Positions 9,301-19,984 of a DNA stretch of 64,000 bases are shown here, in pieces. This DNA comes from Macrotrachela quadricornifera (Eukaryota; Rotifera; Eurotatoria; Philodinida; Philodinidae), in NCBI GenBank assembly GCA_022393335.1, contig JAJEKB010020933.1:124001-188000 (forward strand), written 5' to 3'. The stretch's first letter is position 1. Each line of letters begins with the position of its first letter. The translations under genes and the position numbers were made by a program. The notes beneath the pieces were generated by a model. That model was not told the DNA's origin. It saw only the letters and a list, made by a program, of their open reading frames with translations, and did not search any database.

Positions 9301-11057
9301 TAATTCTCATAGATTATTATTGCTCGTTGATAATAATCAAATGCTTGATTATATTTTCTTTGTTGAGCTAAAACAACTCCAATATTTCTTAATGTATTAG
9401 CAATATCAATATGCAAATGATTATAATATTTCTCTTGAATTCTTAATGCTTGTTGAAGAAAATCAAATGCTATATCATTCTTTGATTGTCGATTATAAAT
9501 GAGACCAATATTATATAAACTAGTAGCAATACATATATGATTAGAAGAATAATATTTCTTTTGAATTGTTAATGCTCGTTGATGAAAATCATATGCTTCA
9601 TCATATTTTCCTTGTAATTCTAATATTTCTCCAATATTAGATAATATATTAGCTGAATCTTTTATACGAATTGGTTCAATTTGCATCATTCGATTATAAG
9701 CATAATCATAATATTTTCGTGCTTCAATCCATTTTCCTTTCCAATGAAGAGCTTGACCAATATTATGTTCTATCCATGCTAAATCTTCATTTTGTAAATC
9801 ATTAAATAAATTTCGAAAATATTTTTCTGATTGATTCCATTGACCCATATCAAATATTAATTTACCAAATATAATTGGAATACTTAGATTTTCTATTTGT
9901 CGATGTGTATCATCTATATATTTTTGTATTATCATTTGTCCATAATCGACCGCATTCAGTTGAATAAGATATATTTGTTCATTATCTTGTTGAATATTTT
10001 CTAAATGAAAAATTGCATTAAAATCGAAAAGAACTTCTTTTAAATATGAAATTTCATTTGTTTGTGTGATATCAGTAAAAATAATATTATTATCAAGTTT
10101 TTGTAGATCACATTCGATTTGTAAAATAACATTGATATATTGATTTTGTTTTTTGGGTATATCAGTTGTTAATAATGGACGAATAGATTTAGCTGTAAAA
10201 AATCTTTTTATTGAAATAAATTTGCCTATATTTATTTTTAATTTCTCAAATTCATTATTTGATAATATAATTTCTTGATAAAATGTTAATTTTTCATCAT
10301 TAATTCGAATAGTTTGTTGATATTTCTGATTTATATTTTCTATTAAATCACGAAGAAAATATCGTAATATATAAAGTTGATCAGTATTTTCTATTCGTAA
10401 TGCTTTATCAATCATTTTTTTTAGAAATGAATTTTTTAAATACCAATCAATAGCTTGATTTGATTGATATGTTTGTTCAAATTTATTAACAAATTCAAGT
10501 TCTTTAGGATTATTATGATAATATAACCGACATGTATCAATCATATGTTTTTTAGCTTGTTGATTATGTGGAAAATGTAAAATAACATTATGTAATAATT
10601 GAATCCATAAAAAATTATTTGATTGTTTTGATAAATCTTTATTTATATATTCATCATAATCAAAAAAACTGAATGTATAAAATTGTTTATTAATAATATT
10701 AATTTGTTGTTTAATTGATAAATATAATAAATTAATATCATCATAAATTCCAATTATTTTTGAATCTTGAGAAAGTAAATATTCATATTGATCTTTATTA
10801 AAAGAATATATAAAAATCGAATCAATTTGATGAAGATTAACAATTTGAGATATATATGAATTAGATATAATTAATAAGACTTTTTCATTTTCAATTGATT
10901 CAATAAAATTTATACAAGATTCTAAATCATTATAAAAAATAATATAATTATTAATTTGATATAATTGAGTTTTAATATCATTATCTAGGATATTATTTTC
11001 ATCAAACCAAATAAGAGTTATATCCTCTTGATTTTCATTTGATAATGATGTCATCAT
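6303..11057 (-). CDS. Pseudo-ART / 27-unit TPR protein (kinesin-light-chain-type repeats)
   Basis: Intact, intron-free 1584-aa ORF. Residues 1-245 resemble the N-terminal region of bdelloid ART/TPR proteins. Residues 250-365 look like a degenerate ADP-ribosyltransferase fold: FFTAKS (286-291) stands where active ARTs have the STS strand, and LKEVLF (339-344) stands where they have the ExE loop, so only one glutamate remains. Transfer activity is therefore unlikely. From about residue 427 to 1561 there are 27 consecutive 42-residue TPRs of the kinesin light chain/NPHP3 type (core YDEAL-YQRAL, then YYSSxHxDI-A-xLxNIG), a protein-binding superhelix. A 23-residue acidic tail follows. The 1-kb start region is very Asn/Ile-rich. 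A TTTCTAG just upstream of the ATG could be the acceptor of a 5'-UTR intron. Ligand and role are unknown; TPR scaffolding is inference. Confidence 0.9.
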   Translation of the reverse strand: MMTSLSNENQEDITLIWFDENNILDNDIKTQLYQINNYIIFYNDLESCINFIESIENEKVLLIISNSYISQIVNLHQIDSIFIYSFNKDQYEYLLSQDSKIIGIYDDINLLYLSIKQQINIINKQFYTFSFFDYDEYINKDLSKQSNNFLWIQLLHNVILHFPHNQQAKKHMIDTCRLYYHNNPKELEFVNKFEQTYQSNQAIDWYLKNSFLKKMIDKALRIENTDQLYILRYFLRDLIENINQKYQQTIRINDEKLTFYQEIILSNNEFEKLKINIGKFISIKRFFTAKSIRPLLTTDIPKKQNQYINVILQIECDLQKLDNNIIFTDITQTNEISYLKEVLFDFNAIFHLENIQQDNEQIYLIQLNAVDYGQMIIQKYIDDTHRQIENLSIPIIFGKLIFDMGQWNQSEKYFRNLFNDLQNEDLAWIEHNIGQALHWKGKWIEARKYYDYAYNRMMQIEPIRIKDSANILSNIGEILELQGKYDEAYDFHQRALTIQKKYYSSNHICIATSLYNIGLIYNRQSKNDIAFDFLQQALRIQEKYYNHLHIDIANTLRNIGVVLAQQRKYNQAFDYYQRAIIIYENYYPLDHVYIAYILCDIGIHFYREEKFTEALNILQRAKTILKKYYPYDHVDIALNCSIIANVKHGEGKYDESLHLNQQILNMLTKFYSTAHLNTSCILNNIGHAILYAKGDYDQALQYHRQALTMQETYYPTYYAYIAETLNCIGNILTEQEKYDEALDCYQRALIMQKDYYSSDHVDMFCTLSNIGNLLNNQRKYDEALVFYRRLLAIQENYYLSDHIDTAISLNYIGNVLCQQENFDEAIQLHQQALGIQKKCYSSQHSDIALTLDYIGHVLAWQKKYDEALDYYQQALSILENLFSSNHVKIATSLTNISNIFYNQNKYDKALDYQERALKIKEHYYPSDHFYLANDLIQIGKILKEQEKYDEALKFHEQALTIQEKHYTSDHKNISNTLEHIGSILIEEKQYDKALNIYRRSLTITEKLDSSNYSNIATILRNIGNILYLQEKYDEAFDVLQQALEILEKNCSSTYANIGSVLSYMGLVRSGQGKHGEAINFHQQSLTLYEKCHPLRYDDIATCHVNIGSTLTKQKRYEEALEFQERALNIRKIHYSSCHVKIADSLNFIGDIRFSQIEYDKALELYQQALKIYEQNYSSNHIQVACIMQSIADVLNRQKKYDEALELALKVMKIYENYYPSDYERLAVCLSVIGDILCNQGLYDKALDFQQRALSIREKYYSSGHVRIGTSYAKIGSVLYMQNRSQEALDLYQKALIFYEKYYPSNHWEVVIFLNNMSCIFRSLRKYDEALEYGYRVLNMQENNYPSDRINIANILDNLADTLKAQLKYDEALNLFQRALTIREKYHPLLYMDIANSLVDIGHLLYDQNKFDNALEYYQRAFSILVENLSNCHIKIADILQTIAKTWNQKVNYDGAIEFLEKCLKVRETSLPSEHLSIATTLSYLGQVQRNRHHYELSLANELQCLLMREKALSPAHQDIGKSLSNIGACYRYLNKPILALNYYKRALNVYNQCLPEWHLDRWDVIDVIEYLEFQIEEDEIDVWF

Positions 11058-11992
11058 GATTATCTAGAAATAAAATTCTAAGATCATATCTGACAATATT
11101 TACTTATCCGAACAATAAACTAAAAAAAAAACATAGTTCAGTAAAATAGCACAATTAAAAATTATACAATACTGTATAAAAATATAGTTATCCTATGTCT
11201 TATTTATAATACTGTATAATTTACTTCCTAGGAAGATAATGAATAAATATCAATCATATCTATATATTATTCAAAATAATCAGTTGGTTTTTACCAAGAA
11301 AAATGTATATTGATGTATAGAGAATAAGTATTACCTTTTTCTTTTTCCTAATGTGAGCAGTGCACATAAAAAATACACATTATATTCTCTATCGTTATTT
11401 CGTTGCCTTTAAAATAATATTTTTTTCTTTCTTGATTTATTTTTGTTATTGTCATATTATTATAAATAAAGGTATATTTATTTAAAGATATTAAATAGAT
11501 AAAATATTTTTTTATACATATAATAGTTTTGGATTGTTGTACAATTGAAGTTTGGTTTAAGTAATTTGGAATATTCGAACATCTGGAAAAAAAAATCTAA
11601 GACATAAGAAAGTGCAATATTATTCTAAATTAATATCGAGTTTTTGATCAAAAATATAGAATTTATGGTTAGAAGAAATTTTCGTAGATCTAAATGATGC
11701 TTCAAGAGTAACCAGGGCTGGTCGGACTGTAAGTTGTTGACGTTGTAACAACTCGCGAATATTTAAGAAAAGTCTTTTTTATCAAAGTTTGCCTTTTGCT
11801 TTAGTTCGATCGGGAGGTATCGAAATGTCACATTCATCTAATATTTAGAGATTTTTATTACACGTATTAATTAAAAAAGTCAAAAACTACATGTGTAATA
11901 AGTATTAGCAAATTTCTTTTTAAAAAGCAAAATTCAATGATGTATTTCGCAAACATTCTATGAAATAAGATAACTAGAAATTGATCACCATT
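11058..11992. other. Intergenic, AT-rich
   Basis: 5' flank of the TPR gene. No second gene, no RNA gene and no clear repeat was found. Confidence 0.5.
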
Positions 11993-12672
11993 CATTGTCT
12001 GCATCAGAATTAAATAGGGGTGGATTCAAGTTTAATAACTCGACAACCGCAACAGCTAGCGATCTGCGATTTTCATCAGTCGAAAGAGGAGGAGGAGTCC
12101 GAACGTCTTTTTCTCCGATAATGTATAAGACAAAATCATTACAAATAGTGTCATCTTTACAAAGCTTTCCTGAGAAGGTATGGAAACGGTATGTCAATAC
12201 AATGAATTTTTGATTTTGATATTCTCATTCGATAGAAGGAGTTGAGATCAATAGTTTAAGATACAATGCAAATGGTTCTCTTATTACATTCTAGCATGGA
12301 GCAAATGGAATCATATATCTACATACACAAATAATAGGGAATTTTCGCGTTTTCTATCATAATAGGTTGACATCTCAATGAAAATGTAAGGAAAAGTACA
12401 AAAGCACATTATCTCTTGAACTAGAGATCTTAACTTCCTCTATCTAATGAAAATATCAGAATCAAAATTCATTCTATTGGCATACTGTTTCTATGCCTTC
12501 TTAGGAAAGCTTTGCAAAAATGACAGTGTTCATAATGATTTCGTCTTATATATTATTGGGAAAAAAAAATGTCTGGACTCCTTTTCTTTCGATTGGTGAA
12601 AACCGTAGGTCGTTAGCTGTTACGATTGTTGAATTATTAAATTTAGATCCACTCCTATTTAATTCTGGCGCG
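11993..12672. repeat. Fold-back element with mirrored ORF remnants
   Basis: The left arm (about 11993-12240) and right arm (about 12425-12672) are imperfect reverse complements. Each arm encodes, reading outward, a related peptide: ENRRSLAVAVVELLNL on the minus strand in the left arm and ENRRSLAVTIVELLNL on the plus strand in the right arm. The conserved reading frame may be real coding history or simply arm similarity. No transposase was recognised. Confidence 0.7.
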
Positions 12673-13612
12673 AACAATAGTTACGGAACAGCCTCTTCTT
12701 TGTATACATATAATCATCTGATATTTGTTAAAGACATCTTAACTCGTTTAAAATGACCACTCTCTACAAATATGAAGTTATATTGGGCCAATTTCATCCG
12801 TACATCAAGTTCTAACTTAGGTGAAAAGTCAACAAACTGAGATGTTTATTTTAGTTCTTCAGATAGTGACTCTGTTGTCAATACGAATCTACAAATGAGA
12901 AATTACTATTAAAATGCTATTTGCTCACGTTAATGCGATCGGTATGCTGTCATAAATAATACTTTTGTTCTTTCATATTATACTACTACATGAATTGGAA
13001 AATATCATCCCATTTTTTGCTCTATTAACATGTTCGACATTTAAAATAATATTTAGAGGAAGAAAATAATGTTCATTGTGTTGTTATTCTACAGCTACAC
13101 AATATACTAATTAGATATTCTCCATGACGAAATGAAAGTAAACCGATTAATAGTATGTCAATATTTGACAAAATAATCTTGAGGGTGTATTATTCACATT
13201 GGTATCATATAAGTATTACTATGAATATTTTATAAATGAAAGTAATTTTTAGTTATGAAGCGCATTGCCATGTATGCAATACAACATGGAGGTGACGCAA
13301 TAGAAAAGCATTTGCGTATAAACAGAACACTACCTCCTAAATGTTGGTAAAATCATACTTTATAGTCTCCATGTTTTAATTAGTCGTCTAAATGAATTAG
13401 TCATAAATTATGTTGGTAAAAACCCTACAGAAAGAATAAAACATCGTTTTTTTTCGTTTATTTTTGTACACGTCATATACTCAATCTCGCATCGTTGATT
13501 GTGACTTAAAAAAGAAGTGAAATTACGTATAAATACGATCGATGTATTGAAAATAAATAACAAATTGAGCAAGGTGAAATATTTTTTCTTTTAGATACCG
13601 GAAAGATATCAA
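12673..13612. other. Intergenic; putative core promoter at its right end
   Basis: No gene seen. GTATAAATA at 13527-13535 lies about 80 bp upstream of the first ATG of the DUF4590 gene and is a plausible TATA element. TTTTCTTTTAG ending at 13594 looks like a splice acceptor, so a 5' exon may lie in this region. Confidence 0.4.
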
Positions 13613-15336
13613 ATGGGATCAAACACTAATAATCAAACTGAAAATCTAGTCTGTTATTTTCTAATAATTTTACATAATGAAAATGATTATTATTTAATTT
13701 AGGGAGACGCTTATTGTTTTATTCGAATAAATTATCGAAGTACAGGTTTAGTCAAAGAGATCAATGAATATAAAATACTTCAAAATGATGAAATTGTTTA
13801 TAAAGGTTGTTTACAAAATGGAGGTCAGTTTTAGATTAAATCTATTCATTCAATAGATTCATTTTTTAATCTATTCAGAATCGTTTACATTTAAATCGAT
13901 ACGAAATTCGAATAAATCTACATATAAATTAGATATTTATTGTAATGATATATTCGATGATGAGATCATCTCTTGTTGTGAATATAGTTTCATGAATGAT
14001 AATCAATATAATTCATTTCAAGTTGAACAAATTATTGGTTTGAAACCATGTCAAAAGTAAAATGATTTATTAATGCTATTTAAGAAGAATATTAAATCTT
14101 CTTTTTTCAGATGTCAATTAAAATCTGATGTATCGACTGTACGATCATTGAATGAAATATCAGAAAGTAAAAAATATCTTTTAAAACACATGATCATTTA
14201 TTGAACTTTTAATATGGATTCTACGGAAACTAATCAAGAATTATTTGAAGAGGAAGAGAAGCTCTTCAATTCTTATACTAATAATTTTCCATTGAAAATA
14301 CAGAATGGTGAGCAAGAAGTTTATTAAAAGTCTTTTTGTACAAGGAAATGATTTTTTAAGGGTACCCCCCCCCCCTCTTTTTTCATGATTTTTGGATCTT
14401 AAGAACGGCAAGTCCAATCGAGCTGAAATTTTTACCACAAATAGAGGACCTAAATTGATGAGACACGTGTTCGAGGAAAAAATTTTCAAAAGGGGTCTTC
14501 TTGGATTTTTTCGAAAATTAATGGTTTTCCATAGGGTCTCATTGTGCCACCGGTTTTCCCCATCAAACTTCGTCCGATTGAGCTGAAATTTTTTTTGAGA
14601 TCACCTACACCTGTATCTCAGAGGTAATTTTCAGCGTTTTTCAAAAACTCACTTTCTTTTTTTTTGATAACAAAAATACGAAAACGATCTCGAAAAAACC
14701 GAGAAGTCGATCTCGAAAATCCCATAAACTCGAACGAAATGGTCGAAAACGAAAACGGTCGATTTTACCTCTGGAGGATATATCCAAGTATCTCTGGTAA
14801 AAATTTCAGCTCGATCGGACAAAGTTAAGGTAGGGTTGATGGTGGCACAATCAAACTCTGTGGATGAAAAACTAGTTTTGAGAAAACTAAAAAATAAGTT
14901 TGGGAACACTCTGATTTTTTTTTCAACATTTTTATAAACAACTTTTCATGTAGAATCCACTGAGCACACTAAAAAATTTTTTTGAAAAAATTTTTTTTTG
15001 GTCATGGCTTTGCGTGGACACCCGATAGCAATTGAATGGCAGGACCAATCGAGATCATTTAAACGACAATCGAGATACCAACACATGGTCTCTCTACAGC
15101 ACATATAAACAAAAAACAATTTTCCAAAAAGTTCGACAAAAAAAAAGAGGGGGGGGGGTACCCTTAAAGGACCTCCTCAATTATCACCAATGTCATCATT
15201 GAATGAAGATTCTATTCCATCAACTCCAATATCAGCTTCAACTTCGTCCGCAATAATTGGTTACAATTCAGAGATTTTATCTGATCAAAACAGAAACACA
15301 CAAAGTTTGAAAAAAAATAAACAATTTAGAAAATAA
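13613..15336 (+). CDS. ERICH3-like DUF4590 protein, one in-frame TGA
   Basis: Five exons give a consistent frame: 13613-13648, 13703-13823, 13879-14056, 14111-14307 and 15170-15336. The first three introns are 54, 55 and 54 bp with GT/AG ends. Exons 2-4 carry the DUF4590 signature of glutamate-rich protein 3 (EIVYKGCLQNGESFTFKS, then ISCCEYSF, GLKPCQKC). The last exons encode a Glu-rich, then Ser/Pro-rich, linker. In-frame TGA at 14202 interrupts exon 4. It may be a nonsense mutation, or be removed by an alternative 72-bp intron (14167-14238), which also keeps frame. The stop at 15334 follows an 8-A run; one base shift there continues without interruption into the next gene. Intron 4 holds a transposon. 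The start is uncertain because an exon may lie upstream. Confidence 0.65.
14360..15163. mobile_element. TTAA-flanked inverted-repeat transposon inside intron 4
   Basis: Ends GGGTACCCCCCCC... and ...GGGGGGGTACCC are inverted and flanked on both sides by TTAA (14356-14359, 15164-15167), a piggyBac-type target duplication. The arms continue as an imperfect fold-back (AATTTCAGCTCGATCGGAC near 14800 against the complementary strand near 14575-14595). Length is 804 bp with no transposase. Removing the element and one TTAA leaves a 54-bp intron. Confidence 0.85.
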
Positions 15337-15343
15337 TAATCTC

Positions 15344-18300
15344 ATGGTTTTTCGTCATTTAGTTTCTAATAGTGTAATGTCATACCATCAGAATGGAAAT
15401 AATGAATTTTTCAATAGCATAAATGGAACTGTTGAAGAAATGGGTACCGTTGGAAATTTTTCTTTTTCAAACGATATTATACAATCGTTATCCAATCTTT
15501 TGTACAATTTAATGTGTAAGTCTTTCTATGAAGCGATATCCGATCCTTAGAGAGTGATACACGGTTAGAAAAAAATATTATTCAAGGGGGATAACACAAA
15601 TAGTAACGGTTATATAAACCTTTTAATATCGAACTCGGGGAAACTTCCAGAAATTTTATACATTTTTGGGATCGGAAAAGGAAAGTTCTAGTAATTCAAA
15701 AAATTTTTAAACAGGATTTTTGGGTCGGACTTCACTTGAAATTGTCTAAGAGAGGTATCCAAAAATTCCCATTTTTTACACTTTTTATAGAGAAGAAACT
15801 TCCCTTGGGTTAAAAATTTAAAGAAAACGCACTACGAAACGCATTTAACAGCGTTTCAATTGTAATAGATATTTTAGTTTGGAAGAAAAACGAGCTTCAC
15901 AAGGCTGTTTGTCGAATAAAACGCATTTTGTAGTGTTTTTTCTCATAAAAATCTATCGCAATGCTAAATCAAGATTGTGGTCATTTTAAGGACAATTATT
16001 TTCATAAAGTAGCTTATATGCTAATGAAGTTTTCACCAATATATGATAGGAAAAAAGAATTTATTAAATCATCAGCAATCTGTAATATCTGGCACAATTT
16101 CTCATACAAACCATTCTATTCAAATAGTTCGCTTTTTCTGGCATATAAGCAATGTCAGTAGAGTTCATGAGTGATAAATATACAGTCAATTAAGTGCAAT
16201 TGACTGTTGATATGAGTTAGATTTGGTAAGAAAGATCGTTTTCTTCTATCCCTTACTGTGGTTATATTAAGTCAAAAACAACGAGTCAATAAGAAGTTTT
16301 CATTGATCTCGATACAATATCAAAAAAACGCTTGACGTGAGTCAGTATGATAATTCCTAATGTTTGGAATAAGAATGGAATGGATAGTTCAAATATTCGA
16401 CAGTTTTAGTGCAGTAGATATTCAATGTTTGAAAATAAACAAAAAAAAAATAGTTTTATTGAAAAATTGAGTTTTTTTCTTTCATATCATAAACATCAGT
16501 TTTTTAACATTTTTAAGATTTTCCAAATAGTTTTTTGCAAATTTTATCACAAAAAAATGACTTCAAAAGGTTTTAATATATCTCCTATTTGAAATTTTAG
16601 CATTACCTCCCTTGAATAAAATTTTTTTTTAACCCTATAGTTCGAATACCTGATAACACAGAAACTCAATTAAATACAATTTATCGAGAGAAAGGCGATG
16701 TCGAATGTTTTAATCTAATATATTTGCATTGTTCATCTCCTGATCCATCGATCATAGAAAAGATTCGTCGTTTGATAAATATCGTCAAGATTTTCGATGA
16801 TGCTGATGAATGTATTGCATATATCAATAGTTTAACAAATCGGAAGATGATTCTAATTCTTTCCGACGACTTTGCTGACTCATTTCTTCCAAGAATCAAA
16901 GACAATTTTCACATATTATCAATTTATATTTTATCAGAAAATCCGAATGAGAGTTTAACGTTTCCTTCTAATCAAATTCGAGGTATTTATCGATCAATTG
17001 ATGAGATTTATGAAATGATATCTGATGATATTAATCCAATTAAATCTGGTTCAGTAATTTTTCAATCTGTTTATATGGATAACACTAAGCTTAATACGAA
17101 ATTTGTCTTCTTTAAATTATTCTGTAATATTCTTTCTGATCCTAATGAAACTGAAAATGCCTTTCAAGAATTAGTTCATTTTGCTCGTCAAGAATATGAA
17201 GGAAATCAATATGAATTATCACAAATTGAAGAATTTGAAAGAAGTTATGAAAGTACTCAAGCACTTTCATGGTTCTTTCGGCCTTGTTTCTTATTGAAAG
17301 TAAACAAATTTGTTTTCAAGAAAAAACTATTTAATAAAAATGATTTGTTTAGATGTTATACAGAGCCATTCTTCTCCAGGACGTCGATATATTATTTAAA
17401 TTTCGAGGCTTTATTCAAGACTTCAACGTTGAAATAGGTAAAGAATATTTCACCGAACCGATTAGTGTTTATTTGGGAAATACAATTGAACAGTCAGAAA
17501 TTAGTTTAATCGAATCATACCAAGAGAATAAAAATTTATTGATATTTCAACAATTATTATTTGCTTCAACGGATCAATCACAAGCAATTGCAAGAGCGAA
17601 AAAGTTACCACGTCCTGATGAAAAATCTTTAAATCTTCTCATTCGTATTGATTTTCCATCTCCAAAAGGATATCTAATTCGACTTGATCGACATTGGCCA
17701 TCATATAATGATGGTATCAATGTATTTATTGTCGCAGGTATCATGACAAAACTCATTACTATTGATAAAGATTATCAAAAAAATGGTTACATACTAATAC
17801 ATTTACAATGTGTTCCGTTTGAAGATGAATCCGATCTTCTAAATCAACTTCATACAGTACAAAACGAAATAGAAAGTTCATTTCCATTGCTTCGATTAGC
17901 AAAATTATTATTGAAAGTTAATTATCAATCGATTGCTGAACAATTTTTTTCAAATCTTCTTAATGAAGATTTTCTTATCAATAATACTAAACGACAAAGT
18001 TCTATATCACAAAGTTTAGAATTATTAGCAATACATTATTTTCAAAAATACAATTACAAACATGCCAGTGAATTATTTCTTCTTTGTTTAAAAGCTTATC
18101 ATCGATATTTACCAAAGTATAATGCAAATTTATATTCAACCTACTGTGATCTTGGTGAATCATTTTATTGTATTGCTAAATATCAATTAGCTATTGAGAA
18201 CTTTCAATTAGCACTTGAAACTCAACTTCGTTCAAATGATCCTAGTTTAGTTAATTCAGGGTACTGTTTTTATAAATTAGGTTTAATTTATTTTAAACAA

Positions 18301-18972
18301 GGAAATGATCAAAATGCTATTCAAGCTATGAATCGTGCTGAAAAAATTCTTAAACAATCTGACAAAGTACATCATGCTGAACTCACTGCAATATATGAAA
18401 GTTTAGCTGATCATTATTATTACGAAGAAAAATATGATGATGTTATTATTTATTATAAAAAAATCATTGTAGTTCATCAATCTATCGAACCACATGATCC
18501 AAAACAACTTTATTTAGCACATTTTATTATTGCAAGTATTTATTTGAAAAAATTAGATTATTATAATGCTATGATTTATTATGAATGTGCATTTGATTAC
18601 GGTAAAGAATATTTACCAGAAAAACATTATACTTTTGTCTTACTTCACAATAATATTGGTTATACATATTATGAACAAAATAAATATTCAAAGGCATTAT
18701 ATCATTATTCAAATGGTCTTTCATTAGCATCGGAATGTTTACCTGAAAATTCTACTTTAATTGGCACACTTCTATCGAATACAGCATTGGTTTATTCAAA
18801 TCTTGGACAATTCGATGAAGCTATCAAAACAATGGAAAAATCCATTGAACAACTTCGAAAAACTCTTGTAGATGATGATGAGGACATTATATATAAACGG
18901 ACATTATTAGATGGAATCAAACGAAAGAAACTTCTTTATAGTATTATCGGAGAAATTTCAGAATATTTCTAA
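15344..18972 (+). CDS. Pseudo-ART / TPR protein
   Basis: Spliced model: 15344-15515, 16641-17299, 17353-18972 (816 aa). All junction phases fit: T|GTAAGT to CTATAG|TT, and a 53-bp intron 17300-17352. The protein aligns along its length with the 6.3-11.1 kb TPR protein (QALSWFFRPCFLLK-MLYRAILL here against QAIDWYLKNSFLKKMIDKAL there). The ART-like part has LLFASTDQSQAI at the STS position and NDGINVFIVAG at the ExE position, with no catalytic glutamates, so it is a pseudo-enzyme by inference. About seven TPRs follow (for example NIGYTYYEQNKYSKAL) to the C-terminus. The first exon is open in frame back to 15311, so the gene may be the continuation of the DUF4590 gene and 15344 only the first ATG in this frame. 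No AATAAA lies close to the stop. Confidence 0.75.
15561..16636. mobile_element. Inverted-repeat transposon in the first intron of the TPR gene
   Basis: Terminal repeats: GGTTAGAAAAAAATATTATT and TTCAAGGGGGATAA (15563-15594) against the complement of 16603-16634 (TTACCTCCCTTGAATAAAA and following). No transposase ORF. The intron is 1125 bp; without this insertion about 50 bp would remain. The target duplication is not resolved. Confidence 0.75.
15821..15945. repeat. Small nested hairpin MITE
   Basis: AAAACGCACTACGAAACGCATT at about 15825 and, inverted, AAAACGCATTTTGTAGTGTTTT at about 15919-15940 form a hairpin of roughly 125 bp inside the larger intronic element. Confidence 0.55.
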
Positions 18973-19984
18973 TGTTTTTTCTATTAAATACAATTTTGTT
19001 CATATTCAAGATATTTCATCGATTCTTAATCCTTGACAATCACAGTAAAAAGAGAAAATACGTTTTTCTTTTCAAAGCAACATTACATCTGAACACATTC
19101 GACCCGATTCAATATTCCTAGAGAATTTTTTCGAGATGTTCATTTTCGTTCTCTTGTTTATATCACAACATAATGGGGCATTTTTTTTTGACCGATTGAA
19201 TAATCGTTCAAGTTACTTTTCGTTCTTTTTCATATAATACGATGCATGTGCGAAAAGAAGAAGAGAGTTTCCAGCGTTTTTCTCCCTTATTCTTTACTCT
19301 CTATCGTTTTGCATATAAATACGATTAAAATTTTGCAACATTTCACATGTCATTTGAAGAAACCGATACAGAAAATAGTGCTAGCTCACCTAAGTAAAGT
19401 GAGTTCCCTGCATGATGATTTTGATACAATACATCTTGAATCTAACAGTTCTGACGAAGAGAGAAAGATGTACCTGAATGCCCTTATATGCACTTCATTG
19501 CCTTTGACACTTGACCTTTAACCTTTGATACACTAATAGAAACTTTCATTATAAAAAATTTATTCTTAGATACGATATGGGCACAAATGACTATTTTATC
19601 TGTTAATAACTTAATAAGCTCTACAAATTGGCATTACTGAAATTTCAATAGCGACTGATCAATTTGTAGTGTTCCCTCGTGAGACGTCCTGTGCATCACA
19701 TATGATGCATGTGTAGCATATGATGTCTGAAGATAGCATCTGCTTGGAGCAACTAACTGACTGCATTTGAGCTATTGGAACGTATCGGTACGATGTAAAG
19801 AAGTATTATAGTTCTATATTAAATCACATATGATGCACTGGATATAATAAAATCCTTAAAACACACAGCGCTTTCCTTTTATTTGAGAAAAAGATTGAAT
19901 GCTCAATATTTTCAATATAAAATAAAATTTTCTTTACCAATTTAAATGAAAATAAAAGCAGTACTTGATCTAAGAGAGACACCC
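18973..19984. other. Intergenic with a doubtful small ORF
   Basis: Mostly AT-rich. An ORF at 19246-19521 (91 codons) has an acidic C-terminal part (DDFDTIHLESNSSDEERK) that looks protein-like, but no domain, intron or homologous neighbour supports it. The word CACATATGATGCA recurs at about 19694 and 19824. Confidence 0.35.
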
